NCBI GenBank assembly: GCA_025360585.1
Contig: JANYBW010000041.1
Coordinates: 47,470 to 111,469, forward strand
Direction: 5' to 3'
Source: Actinomycetes bacterium
GTDB lineage: Bacteria > Actinomycetota > Acidimicrobiia > IMCC26256 > PALSA-610
DNA length: 64,000 nt
The position numbers were made by a program, and so were the translations under genes. A model generated the notes under the pieces. It was not told the DNA's origin. It saw only the letters and a list, made by a program, of their open reading frames with translations, and did no database searches. How positions within the stretch are numbered: the first letter of the stretch is position 1; the number at the start of each line of letters is the position of its first letter. This document shows, in pieces, positions 20,803-28,717 of the stretch.

Positions 20803-21504
20803 TCACGCGGCTCGGCGAGCTTGTACCAACGCTTTGGCCGTTTCCGCGGCGATCGCGGCGTCGCGGCAGTACGCATCGGCACCGACCGCCATTCCAAACT
20901 CTTCGTTGAGCGGAGCTCCGCCAACCAACACGATGTAATCGTCGCGAAGGCCCTTCGCCTTCAGCGTGTCGATCACGACTTTCATGTACGGCATCGTCGT
21001 GGTGAGCAACGCAGACATGCCCAGGATGTCGGGCTTGTGTTCATCGAGCGCCGCGAGAAACTCGTCAGCGGAGGTATTGATCCCAAGATCGATGACTTCG
21101 AATCCGGCACCCTCGAGCATCATGCATACGAGGTTTTTCCCGATGTCGTGGATGTCGCCCTTGACCGTTCCAATCACGATCTTGCCGACCGGTTCGGCCC
21201 CAGTTTCCGCGAGCAATGGTCGCAGAATCTCCATCCCAGCCTTCATGGAGTTCGCGGCCAGCAGCACCTCCGGCACGAAGAGAATCCCGTCGCGAAAATC
21301 CACGCCGACGATTCGCATGCCTTCAACTAGCGCCTCGTTCAAGACCCGTTCCGCCGACCAACCCCGGCCCAACAAGATGAACGTCGCGGCACGGATCTCG
21401 GCGGCGAGCCCATCGTAGAGGTCGTCGTGCATCTGAGCGGTGAGTTCCTGATCGTCGAGGGTTGTGAGATCAAGATCGTCACCAGGGTCGAGGTCGTCTG
21501 CCAC
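20803..21504 (-). CDS. Cognate corrinoid protein of methyltransferase system (MtbC/MtgC-like)
   Basis: Methyl carrier of 233 residues. An N-terminal four-helix cap (about 20-100, ending in L-F-V-P-E-V-L-L-A-A) is followed by a Rossmann-like B12 domain (about 105-230). The cobalt-ligating motif is G-D-I-H-D-I-G-K-N, with S-A-L-L-T-T-T and V-L-V-G-G-A-P-L-N completing the corrin-tail pocket. It should accept a methyl group from the MttB-family enzyme. The start is a GTG at 21504 without a convincing ribosome-binding site. A shorter form from the ATG at 21432 is possible and would place the upstream operator-like box clear of the gene. First gene of the minus-strand block. Confidence 0.9.
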   Translation of the reverse strand: MADDLDPGDDLDLTTLDDQELTAQMHDDLYDGLAAEIRAATFILLGRGWSAERVLNEALVEGMRIVGVDFRDGILFVPEVLLAANSMKAGMEILRPLLAETGAEPVGKIVIGTVKGDIHDIGKNLVCMMLEGAGFEVIDLGINTSADEFLAALDEHKPDILGMSALLTTTMPYMKVVIDTLKAKGLRDDYIVLVGGAPLNEEFGMAVGADAYCRDAAIAAETAKALVQARRAA

Positions 21505-21533
21505 GCATGAATGCTATCCCGCATCGTGGCAAT
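21501..21533 (-). promoter_or_regulatory. Candidate operator at the head of the corrinoid-methyltransferase genes
   Basis: Second copy of the box seen at 15454-15485. CCACG lies on the left, then AATGC, a 6-nt spacer, GCATCGTGG and CAAT. Compared with the first copy, the outer pair changes from A/T to G/C on both sides, a compensatory change that keeps the dyad. The left end overlaps the assumed GTG start of the corrinoid gene. A bound protein would block transcription or initiation there, unless translation starts lower down. Confidence 0.5.
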
Positions 21534-21557
21534 GAACTACAAAGCGGCAAATGCCCT

Positions 21558-21699
21558 CCAGCCTTTCCCGGAGCTTCATTGCCGGATTCCGCAAGTGCAT
21601 GCCCACCAAAATCCTGCAAAACGACGCCGACCGGGTCGCCAGAAATTCTGGTGGGCGTAGAATTGCGGAATCCGAATCAAAAGCTCCGGGAAAGGCTGG
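21558..21699. repeat. 142-bp inverted repeat (copies A and B of a dispersed block repeat)
   Basis: Two 55-nt arms face each other across a 32-nt centre. Three blocks pair perfectly: 19 nt (CCAGCCTTTCCCGGAGCTT), 12 nt (CGGATTCCGCAA) and 8 nt (GCCCACCA). They are separated by 6-nt unpaired spacers on both sides. The element fills most of the gap between the corrinoid protein start and the enoyl-CoA hydratase stop. The same 19-6-12-6-8 pattern recurs at 39603-39653. It may act as a terminator or RNA-stability element for the hydratase transcript, or be a small mobile repeat. Confidence 0.8.
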
Positions 21700-21709
21700 A
21701 TGGGGCAGG

Positions 21710-22597
21710 TTAGGCGGGTGGGGGTTCGGTGGTGCGGTAGTCACCGAATCGGGTGTCGCGGTCGTCGAGGGCTTTGGTCAGGCCTTCGGTTTGCGCTTTC
21801 GCTACAAAATCCCGCAGGGCCTTGGTATGGGTGCCCAACGCGCACAACTCAGTGCCCGCGCGAATCCCCGCGCGGATGCCCATCGCTTCCATCTGCCGGT
21901 GCACGAGCCGCTTGTTGATCTGCACGAGTTCCGGATCGATCTGGGCGATGCGCTGCGCAACTTCAATCACCGCGTCGTCGAGTTCCAGAACCGGAAATAC
22001 GTGGTTCGCCCATCCCAACTGCACGGCCTCTTCTCCACTGATGGAGTCGCCGGTGATCATCATTTCCATCGCCGTGCGCATCCCCATAAACCACGCGTGG
22101 AAGTGCATATCGGGGACACCAAAGCGGACGGCGGGATAGCCGATCTTGGCGTCGTCGGCGACGTAGATCAAATCGCAACCGGTCGCCAGTTCGCTACCAC
22201 CCGCGAGGCAATATCCGTGCACCTGTGCGATCACCGGTTTGGCAAGATCCCATATACTCATCCAACCTTCGGTGACGTGCCGCGGCCATTGGCCATCGCC
22301 ACCCGGCGTATAAAACGGATAAACCTGGCCATCGTTGCCGCGGCCAAGTTCGTATCCGGCAGAAAAACACTTGCCCGCGCCGCGCACGATTTGTACGTGC
22401 ACTTCGGGATCCTGATCACCCGCGACCAGCGCATTGATAATTGCGCCGCGCAACGCGTGATTCAACGCGTTGCGCTTTTCGGGACGATTCATCGTGATGC
22501 GGCGCACGTGCGGCGCGGGCATATCGATGATTACGACATCGGCGAGCTCGGGTTGCGCCGCGAGATTCGCTTCGTGACCATCATTACTTCCGTACAT
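21710..22597 (-). CDS. Enoyl-CoA hydratase/isomerase family protein
   Basis: Crotonase-fold protein of 295 residues. The ATG at 22597 is chosen because GGAG lies 7 nt upstream. The N-terminal half shows V-R-R-I-T-M-N-R-P-E-K-R-N-A-L-N and the first oxyanion segment C-F-S-A-G-Y-E-L. The second oxyanion segment is H-G-Y-C-L-A-G-G-S-E-L-A. The position of the usual catalytic glutamate pair is not obvious (F-G-V-P-D instead of a clear G-E), so the reaction may not be simple hydration. It follows the molybdopterin oxidoreductase gene by 62 nt and is likely co-transcribed with it. Confidence 0.85.
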   Translation of the reverse strand: MYGSNDGHEANLAAQPELADVVIIDMPAPHVRRITMNRPEKRNALNHALRGAIINALVAGDQDPEVHVQIVRGAGKCFSAGYELGRGNDGQVYPFYTPGGDGQWPRHVTEGWMSIWDLAKPVIAQVHGYCLAGGSELATGCDLIYVADDAKIGYPAVRFGVPDMHFHAWFMGMRTAMEMMITGDSISGEEAVQLGWANHVFPVLELDDAVIEVAQRIAQIDPELVQINKRLVHRQMEAMGIRAGIRAGTELCALGTHTKALRDFVAKAQTEGLTKALDDRDTRFGDYRTTEPPPA

Positions 22598-22659
22598 TTC
22601 CGTACTCCTTATCGAAGACAAACAATCAATAAAATCAGGCCCGATCAACCCAGCAGGCG

Positions 22660-24924
22660 TCAGGCCGGAACGACCGCGACGGGGATCCCGTTGACGATCG
22701 CGTTGTTACTTATGACATCAATGAGCGTTCCCGGCGCTAACAGATTGTTGTTCACACCCGCATGTTCGCGTGCGACGGACAATCGAGTGCCGACCTTGTC
22801 ATGGCCCCAGCCGTGCGGCAACGAGACCACGCCTTGCATCATCTCATCGCTGACTTCAACCGGGACTTCCACTTCCCCGGCCTCACTCGTCACCCGGGCA
22901 ACCGCGCCGTGCACAACTCCACAGCGATCAGCATCCGACGGATTGATCAATAGGGTGCAGCGATCTTTGCCCTTCATGAGCACGCGCACATTGTGCATCC
23001 ATGAGTTATTACTGCGCACGTGTCGCCGCGAGACCAACAACAGATCATCAACCGGACGATCGACCCGCGCCTTCAACCGCTCGACATCCGCGGTGATGTA
23101 GGGCGGCGCAAGTTCGATCTTGCCTGACGGTGTGGTCACAATCTGGCGGGCGCGCGGCTCCATCGGTCCAATGTCGATTCCGTGCGGCGCGTCTCGAAAG
23201 GATCGCAACGTGAGGCCATCGGGATTCGCGCCGTATCGATCGCCGAACGGCCCGGTGCGGATCTGTAAATCAAGCATCCGCTCGGTGCCGCCTTCGGTGT
23301 AGTGGGAGCGCACAAATGCCCCATCGACGCCTTGTGCAGTACACATTGCATCAAAGAAACCATCGTCAAACATTGCAATATCGATATCGTCGTAGTGCAT
23401 TCCTGCGTGCAACGCGCCGAGCACAGTAAGGATCTGCCACTCGCGCGGTCGTTCGGCCGGGACATCGAAGACCGGTGGTGAATAGTTGCCGTGGGTGCGG
23501 ACGGCCCAGGAGTGAATCAAATCGTCGTAGTGACCAACTTCAAGCTGCGACAATCCTGGAAGAATGACGTGCGCGTGGCGTGTGGTTTCGTTGAGGTAGT
23601 TGTCGACGCTGATCATGCAGTCGAGATCCGCAAATGCGCGGTCCATCGCCGCGGCTTCGGGTGAGCTGATTACCGGATTGCCGGCGATGGTCACAACCGA
23701 ACGCAACTGGGAGCTCGCACCGGGTTCACACGTCAACGCAGGCGTGATCGGCGACGTATTCGGTGTGAGAATTTCTTCAGCCAAACATGAGATGGGAACT
23801 TGGCCGAGCACTTCGGGTGTGCCCCGGACGCGCGATTTCCAACGTCCGAACGAAACCCCATCGGCCCATTGCGGATCGGCAATGTCCGAAACGGACCACG
23901 CAATGGAACGGCCAAACATCAAACCGCCCGGCCGATCGAAGTTGCCCGTCACGATCGCCAACACATCGATCAACCATGATGCCAGCGTTCCGAATTCTTG
24001 ATTACACAGACCAATCCTGCCGTAGATCGATGCGCTCGGCGCCGCGGCAATTTCATGCGCGATTCGTCGGATCGTTTCTGCGGGAATCGAACACGTATCG
24101 GCTACTGATTCGGGGCTGAATTGCGCGGCCAGTGCGCGTACATCATCGATTCCGATCACAAAGTCTGAGAGTTCTCCGAGCGTCGCCAACCCATCCGCAA
24201 ACAACACATTCAATACGGCGAGGAGAAACAGTGCATCAGTTCCGGGAACGATCGGAATCCACTCGTCGGCTTTGTCTGCTGTGCCCGTCCGGCGCGGATC
24301 AATCACCACCGTCTTGCCGCCGCGTTCGCGAATCTTGGCAATTTCACCGAGCGCATCGGGCACCGCGAGCAGACTGCCTTGGCTCGCCTGCGGATTGCCG
24401 CCCATGATCAACCAGTAGTGCGTTCGTTGAATGTCGGGCGCAGGTATCCGCCACATGCCGCCGTACATCAACATGCACGAAACGTTTTTGGGCCATTGGT
24501 CAACTGTCCCGGCGGAATACAACATCGGCAATCCTGAAAGCCCTACGAAGAGCCCAACGTAACGAGACAACGAAAGGTTGTGAATAGTCGGATTCCCGAT
24601 GTAGCACGTCATTGCCGATTTTCCGTGGCGCTCGAGCACCCCATGAATCAACTCATCGCAACGCCGAAACGCTGCTTCCCACGAAACCTCACGCCACGTC
24701 TCACCGTCGCGCACCATGGGTTCACGGATTCGGTCAGGGTCGTGGTGCAGGTGCCCAAGCGTGGTGCCTTTCGGGCAGATAAATCCCTTGCTCCAGACGT
24801 CTTCGCGGTCCGGCCGGATCAATGTCACCTGCTGTTGCGTATCGACATGGATTTCGAGACCACACATTGCTTCGCAAAGCGGGCACGTGCGGATATGAGT
24901 AGTGATATCGCCGTCGGCAGCCAT
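22660..24924 (-). CDS. Molybdopterin-dependent oxidoreductase (formate dehydrogenase/DMSO reductase superfamily)
   Basis: Catalytic subunit of 754 residues. A 4Fe-4S site at the N-terminus is C-x2-C-x3-C (residues about 14-21) with a fourth cysteine in F-I-C-P-K-G. The molybdopterin domain follows (Y-I-G-N-P-T-I-H-N, G-G-N-P-Q-A-S, V-V-I-D-P-R-R-T). The C-terminal molydopterin dinucleotide-binding domain is at about 630-754 (L-P-H-G-W-G-H). There is no twin-arginine signal, so it is cytoplasmic, and no partner subunits are adjacent. The substrate is unknown. It is divergent from the alcohol dehydrogenase gene and followed by an enoyl-CoA hydratase. Confidence 0.88.
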   Translation of the reverse strand: MAADGDITTHIRTCPLCEAMCGLEIHVDTQQQVTLIRPDREDVWSKGFICPKGTTLGHLHHDPDRIREPMVRDGETWREVSWEAAFRRCDELIHGVLERHGKSAMTCYIGNPTIHNLSLSRYVGLFVGLSGLPMLYSAGTVDQWPKNVSCMLMYGGMWRIPAPDIQRTHYWLIMGGNPQASQGSLLAVPDALGEIAKIRERGGKTVVIDPRRTGTADKADEWIPIVPGTDALFLLAVLNVLFADGLATLGELSDFVIGIDDVRALAAQFSPESVADTCSIPAETIRRIAHEIAAAPSASIYGRIGLCNQEFGTLASWLIDVLAIVTGNFDRPGGLMFGRSIAWSVSDIADPQWADGVSFGRWKSRVRGTPEVLGQVPISCLAEEILTPNTSPITPALTCEPGASSQLRSVVTIAGNPVISSPEAAAMDRAFADLDCMISVDNYLNETTRHAHVILPGLSQLEVGHYDDLIHSWAVRTHGNYSPPVFDVPAERPREWQILTVLGALHAGMHYDDIDIAMFDDGFFDAMCTAQGVDGAFVRSHYTEGGTERMLDLQIRTGPFGDRYGANPDGLTLRSFRDAPHGIDIGPMEPRARQIVTTPSGKIELAPPYITADVERLKARVDRPVDDLLLVSRRHVRSNNSWMHNVRVLMKGKDRCTLLINPSDADRCGVVHGAVARVTSEAGEVEVPVEVSDEMMQGVVSLPHGWGHDKVGTRLSVAREHAGVNNNLLAPGTLIDVISNNAIVNGIPVAVVPA

Positions 24925-24983
24925 GCCCGCAGAGTAGCGACGGTATCGTCACCGTGTCACCTGCGTGTGCGAAACTCGCGGCC

Positions 24984-25991
24984 ATGCGCGCAACGATCAC
25001 CCAAGGCACCGGCAAACTGCTCGAGACCGTCGAGCTACCGGACCCGGAACCCCTCAACGGCGAACTCCTCATCAAGATAACGGCGTGCGGCATTTGTGGC
25101 TCCGATCTCCATCTCTCGGACGCTTTGGATTTCCCCGGAATCGTTCTCGGCCATGAATTCTGTGGCGAAGTCGCTGAGACCGGGCCGAACGTCGAGGGAT
25201 GGCGCATCGGTGATCGCCTCGCGGCGTTTCCGTTGGTGGGTTGCGGCGAGTGCACGTTTTGCCTCGATGGATCCACATCGAAGTGCGCGACCTCAAACCA
25301 ACTCGGTCTCCAACGGCCGGGAGGCTTCGCGCAATACACAACCCTCGCAGCATCGAGCGCGTTTCGACTCCCCGATCGAATCGATGATCATCACGGCGCA
25401 CTCGTCGAACCCCTCGCAGTCGCGCACCACGCGCTCGAACGCACGCGCCGCGACCCAACCGCGCCCGTGTTGATCATCGGCGGGGGGCCTGTCGGCGCGG
25501 CAGTCGCGTTGTGGGCTCGTCATCTCGGCGCCAAGGCCGTGATCGTCACTGATCCCGTCGCCCATCGCCGAGCGCTCGTCGAAGAAGCCGGCGCGACCGC
25601 AACCATCGATCCGGGCACCACCGATGTCGCGACCGAGTTCGCCCGCATCACAGGTCACGCGCCGGGCGTGGTGATCGAATGCGTCGGAATTCCAGGCATG
25701 ATTCAACACGCATTCGATGTGGCAGCAATCGACGCGGCTGTCACCATCGTCGGCGTGTGCATCAGTCAAGACCAATTGGTGCCGCTCACCGCGCTGCAAA
25801 AGGAACTCAACGCGCAGTTCGTATTGTACTACCGCAAACAAGATTTCACCGCGAGTATCGATGCACTCACGAGTGGCGTCTTGGTCCCCGACGCGTTGAT
25901 CACCGGATCAGTTTCGTTGGCTGATCTTCCGCAACGATTCCAATCCCTGAAACAGCCGACCACCGATTGCAAAGTCATGGTCGAGCCGTGA
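24984..25991 (+). CDS. Zinc-dependent alcohol dehydrogenase (MDR family)
   Basis: Medium-chain dehydrogenase of 335 residues. The ATG at 24984 is preferred over a GTG at 24954 because homology begins with M-R-A-T-I-T. Catalytic zinc ligands are in C-G-I-C-G-S-D and G-H-E-F. The structural zinc site is C-x2-C-x2-C-x7-C near residues 88-102. The Rossmann motif is I-G-G-G-P-V-G. The domain order matches threonine/sorbitol dehydrogenase-type enzymes. Substrate unknown. The next gene, an enoyl-CoA hydratase, starts 16 nt later in the same direction. Confidence 0.88.
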   Translation: MRATITQGTGKLLETVELPDPEPLNGELLIKITACGICGSDLHLSDALDFPGIVLGHEFCGEVAETGPNVEGWRIGDRLAAFPLVGCGECTFCLDGSTSKCATSNQLGLQRPGGFAQYTTLAASSAFRLPDRIDDHHGALVEPLAVAHHALERTRRDPTAPVLIIGGGPVGAAVALWARHLGAKAVIVTDPVAHRRALVEEAGATATIDPGTTDVATEFARITGHAPGVVIECVGIPGMIQHAFDVAAIDAAVTIVGVCISQDQLVPLTALQKELNAQFVLYYRKQDFTASIDALTSGVLVPDALITGSVSLADLPQRFQSLKQPTTDCKVMVEP

Positions 25992-26007
25992 TGTCCAGAG
26001 GAAACCC

Positions 26008-26796
26008 ATGACCAACGTATTGCTGGTGACTCACCCGCGACAAGAAGTTGCAGTAGTGACCCTGAATCGTCCTGAGCGCCTCAACGCGCTGACCACCGAG
26101 TTAGTCAGCGCGATCACGACGACGCTACGCGAACTCGCAGCGGACACCACGTGTCGCGTTATCGTGATTACTGGTGCTGGACGAGGCTTCTGCGCGGGGC
26201 TCGATCTCAGCGAGCCCGGCGACACCACTGGAGGGATTCCCAAAGCGTACGCAGGGCAGGAAACGTTTTCGGGAATGATCGAAGCGGTGCGCGCCGCGCG
26301 CCAGCCGGTCATCGCGGCAGTCAACGGACCCGTGGCCGGCGCGGGCTTCGGTCTCACGTTGGCCTGCGATGTGCGGCTCGCTTCGGAGACCGCGAAGTTT
26401 CATGTTGCCGCGGTGAAGATTGGTCTCTCAAGCGGCGAGTGCGGGATTTCGTATCACCTGCCGCGCCATATCGGCAGCGCCCGAGCGTTTGAAATCATGC
26501 TCACGGGCCGGCCGATCGATGCTCAAGAAGCTGACCGGATCGGCCTGGTTTCTCGCGTCGTCGCCGAGGGCGAAGTGCTGAATGCTGCGCTCGAAACTGC
26601 TGACGCTATCTGTGCGAACAGTCCGTTTGCAGTGTGGATGACGAAAAAGGTTATGTGGGAAAATCTCGACGCGTCGTTCGATCAAGCAATCGCGTTGGAG
26701 AACCGGACCCAAATTCTCGCGATCGGTACCCGCGACGCCAAAGAAGCCATGCGTGCCTTCGTTGAAAAACGCCAGCCCACCTTCACCGGCGAATAG
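26008..26796 (+). CDS. Enoyl-CoA hydratase
   Basis: Crotonase-family enzyme of 262 residues, normal length. The oxyanion-hole segments are G-R-G-F-C-A-G-L-D-L and N-G-P-V-A-G-A-G-F-G. The catalytic-acid region reads I-G-L-S-S-G-E-C-G-I, with a glutamate near the usual second acid. It could hydrate crotonyl-CoA-type substrates and so serve the acyl-CoA routes elsewhere in the window. It probably shares a transcript with the alcohol dehydrogenase and overlaps the next gene by 44 nt. Confidence 0.88.
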   Translation: MTNVLLVTHPRQEVAVVTLNRPERLNALTTELVSAITTTLRELAADTTCRVIVITGAGRGFCAGLDLSEPGDTTGGIPKAYAGQETFSGMIEAVRAARQPVIAAVNGPVAGAGFGLTLACDVRLASETAKFHVAAVKIGLSSGECGISYHLPRHIGSARAFEIMLTGRPIDAQEADRIGLVSRVVAEGEVLNAALETADAICANSPFAVWMTKKVMWENLDASFDQAIALENRTQILAIGTRDAKEAMRAFVEKRQPTFTGE

Positions 26797-28696
26797 CCCG
26801 TCGGCCCGACGCACCACAGCCGTTGCGGTGCTCGCCGCGACGATTGCGTTCGCGGGCCTCGCGCTCGGGTTGCGGAGCCACTGGAATTCCCAACACCGCG
26901 TTTCGATCACCGGCGACGAGCCGCACTACATCCTCGCGTCGCGCGCGCTCAACTACGATCACAGTCTCAGTACCGCCAACCAGTACGCAAAATCGCCATT
27001 TCCGGGAACGATCCCTGCGCACGCGATTGTCACCAAGCACGGATGGTTATCAGTGCATGGGCTCGGGCTCCCCGCGTTCATCGCTCTCGGCGACCGGCTC
27101 GGCGGCCTTGCCGGTATTCGTTTCACCATGTTGCTGTTCGGCCTCGGAATCGTCGTAGTCGCGTTCGCTGGCGCGCGGCTGGCTTTGCTTTCGAATCGCC
27201 TTGCGAGCTTGTTTGCCCTGATTTTCGGAGCGAGCGCGCCATGGCTTGGAGCGGCTACACAGATCTATCCGGATCTTCCCGCTGGAGTCATCGCCGCGAG
27301 CGCGGTGTACGTACTCATTCGCCGAACGCAGCAGCCAACCGAACGATCGTGGGCGCGCTTGCTTTTGCTGACCGCACTCGCGGCCGTTCCGTTTCTTCAT
27401 CTGCGCGTGCTTTCGCCGGCCGCGTTGCTCACGTTGACGATCATTTACTTTCGGCGGCGGCCCCGCTTCGCAACCGCGTGTCTCGAAGCTGGCCCGTTTG
27501 CAATCTCGGTTGCGCTGCTCTTTAGCTATCACCTCGTTGGGTTCGGCAGTTTGCTCGGGCCGTATACCTCCGACAGCGTAAGCATCAATGCAACCGCAAT
27601 GTCGGTGCTATTCGGTTTGCACCTAGATCAGTTTCAAGGCATGTTCATCATCCAACCGCTGTTGCTCTTCGCCGTACCCGGGTTGGGCATTCTTTGGAAG
27701 CGTTCGCGGTCACTCACCGGCATCTTGATCGCGCTGCATTTGTTGTTGGTAATTCCGAGCGCGCTACACCCAACTTGGTACGGCGGCTCATCATTCGCTG
27801 GTCGCTTTGGCATCGCGGCCGCACTCGCGTTGGCGACACCCGCGGCACTGGGCTTTGCTGCACTCACCAACGCAGCACGACGGCTCGCGTTCGGGGCGCT
27901 CGCGGTCGTCGTCATCATCGAAGTCTTTGCGTACCGGGCGCTATGGATCGGCAGCACACCGCTGCTCGCCCAACCGGCACGGCTGCCGCAGCGTTGGTAT
28001 CCATCTTGGATTCCTGCGTTGCGCGCTTGGCTCCCCGCGGTCAATCGCCTCACGTGGTCCTTGCACAACCCCATCAACTATTTGTTCCCATTTACCTGCA
28101 TCGCGGGAATCTCCACCATCACGATCATCGCGTTGCGCGCCCGGAGATCGCGGCGGTTGTGGGCGACCACCACCTTCGCCGCACTTGTCATCGCGACCAT
28201 GATTACCGGGTTGCTTACACCCTCGCACGACCAGACCGTGCTCGCGCTCACCGACAGCGTAAAACGCCCAGGAACATTGACAGATTCAGGCATTGCGGCA
28301 CCGCGCGGAACCACCGGCGAAACCCAAATCGTGGCCACGCCGACGATGCTTATGCGCGACCGCGCCCATTGGGCGATCACGATCCGCTACCGCGCCGCTC
28401 CGCCGAATCCTTCAACCATCACGGATATGGGCCTGGGCCAGCACTCAGCGCCAGCAGGATTCGTCGATTTGTTGCTCACACCGACCAGCGGCGCCACCAC
28501 CACGTGTCGGGTTGCCCTCGACCAGGTCGTTGCCAGCACCGCGACAACCTCGATCGATTTCGCGGCGCGATCAGACGGAACCGCGTTCAACCTCAAGATC
28601 AGCGCGATGCCCAACCGTGAACTCGTGGTTGCGGCGATCGATTTGCGACCCTCCACAACGCCGCGACTCGCTGCCGTTCTGTGCCCCAGGGTGTAA
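26753..28696 (+). CDS. Polytopic membrane protein, GT-C glycosyltransferase-like
   Basis: Integral membrane protein of up to 647 residues. One hydrophobic helix (about 22-40) is followed by S-I-T-G-D-E-P-H-Y. An acidic D-E pair in the first extracytoplasmic loop is typical of lipid-linked-sugar transferases of the GT-C fold. About ten further hydrophobic segments lie between 110 and 480, and a roughly 150-residue soluble tail follows. The GTG start at 26753 lies inside the previous gene, and a later in-frame GTG is possible. The sugar donor and acceptor cannot be inferred. Confidence 0.7.
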   Translation: MPSLKNASPPSPANSPSARRTTAVAVLAATIAFAGLALGLRSHWNSQHRVSITGDEPHYILASRALNYDHSLSTANQYAKSPFPGTIPAHAIVTKHGWLSVHGLGLPAFIALGDRLGGLAGIRFTMLLFGLGIVVVAFAGARLALLSNRLASLFALIFGASAPWLGAATQIYPDLPAGVIAASAVYVLIRRTQQPTERSWARLLLLTALAAVPFLHLRVLSPAALLTLTIIYFRRRPRFATACLEAGPFAISVALLFSYHLVGFGSLLGPYTSDSVSINATAMSVLFGLHLDQFQGMFIIQPLLLFAVPGLGILWKRSRSLTGILIALHLLLVIPSALHPTWYGGSSFAGRFGIAAALALATPAALGFAALTNAARRLAFGALAVVVIIEVFAYRALWIGSTPLLAQPARLPQRWYPSWIPALRAWLPAVNRLTWSLHNPINYLFPFTCIAGISTITIIALRARRSRRLWATTTFAALVIATMITGLLTPSHDQTVLALTDSVKRPGTLTDSGIAAPRGTTGETQIVATPTMLMRDRAHWAITIRYRAAPPNPSTITDMGLGQHSAPAGFVDLLLTPTSGATTTCRVALDQVVASTATTSIDFAARSDGTAFNLKISAMPNRELVVAAIDLRPSTTPRLAAVLCPRV

Positions 28697-28717
28697 CCCG
28701 CCGAGACCGCTCGTTCG

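Noticed and set aside
24936..24956. ACGGT-N6-ACCGT dyad between the molybdopterin enzyme and alcohol dehydrogenase genes
   Set aside because: Arms of only 5 bp, no second copy, and partly inside an alternative start region; too weak to list as a site.
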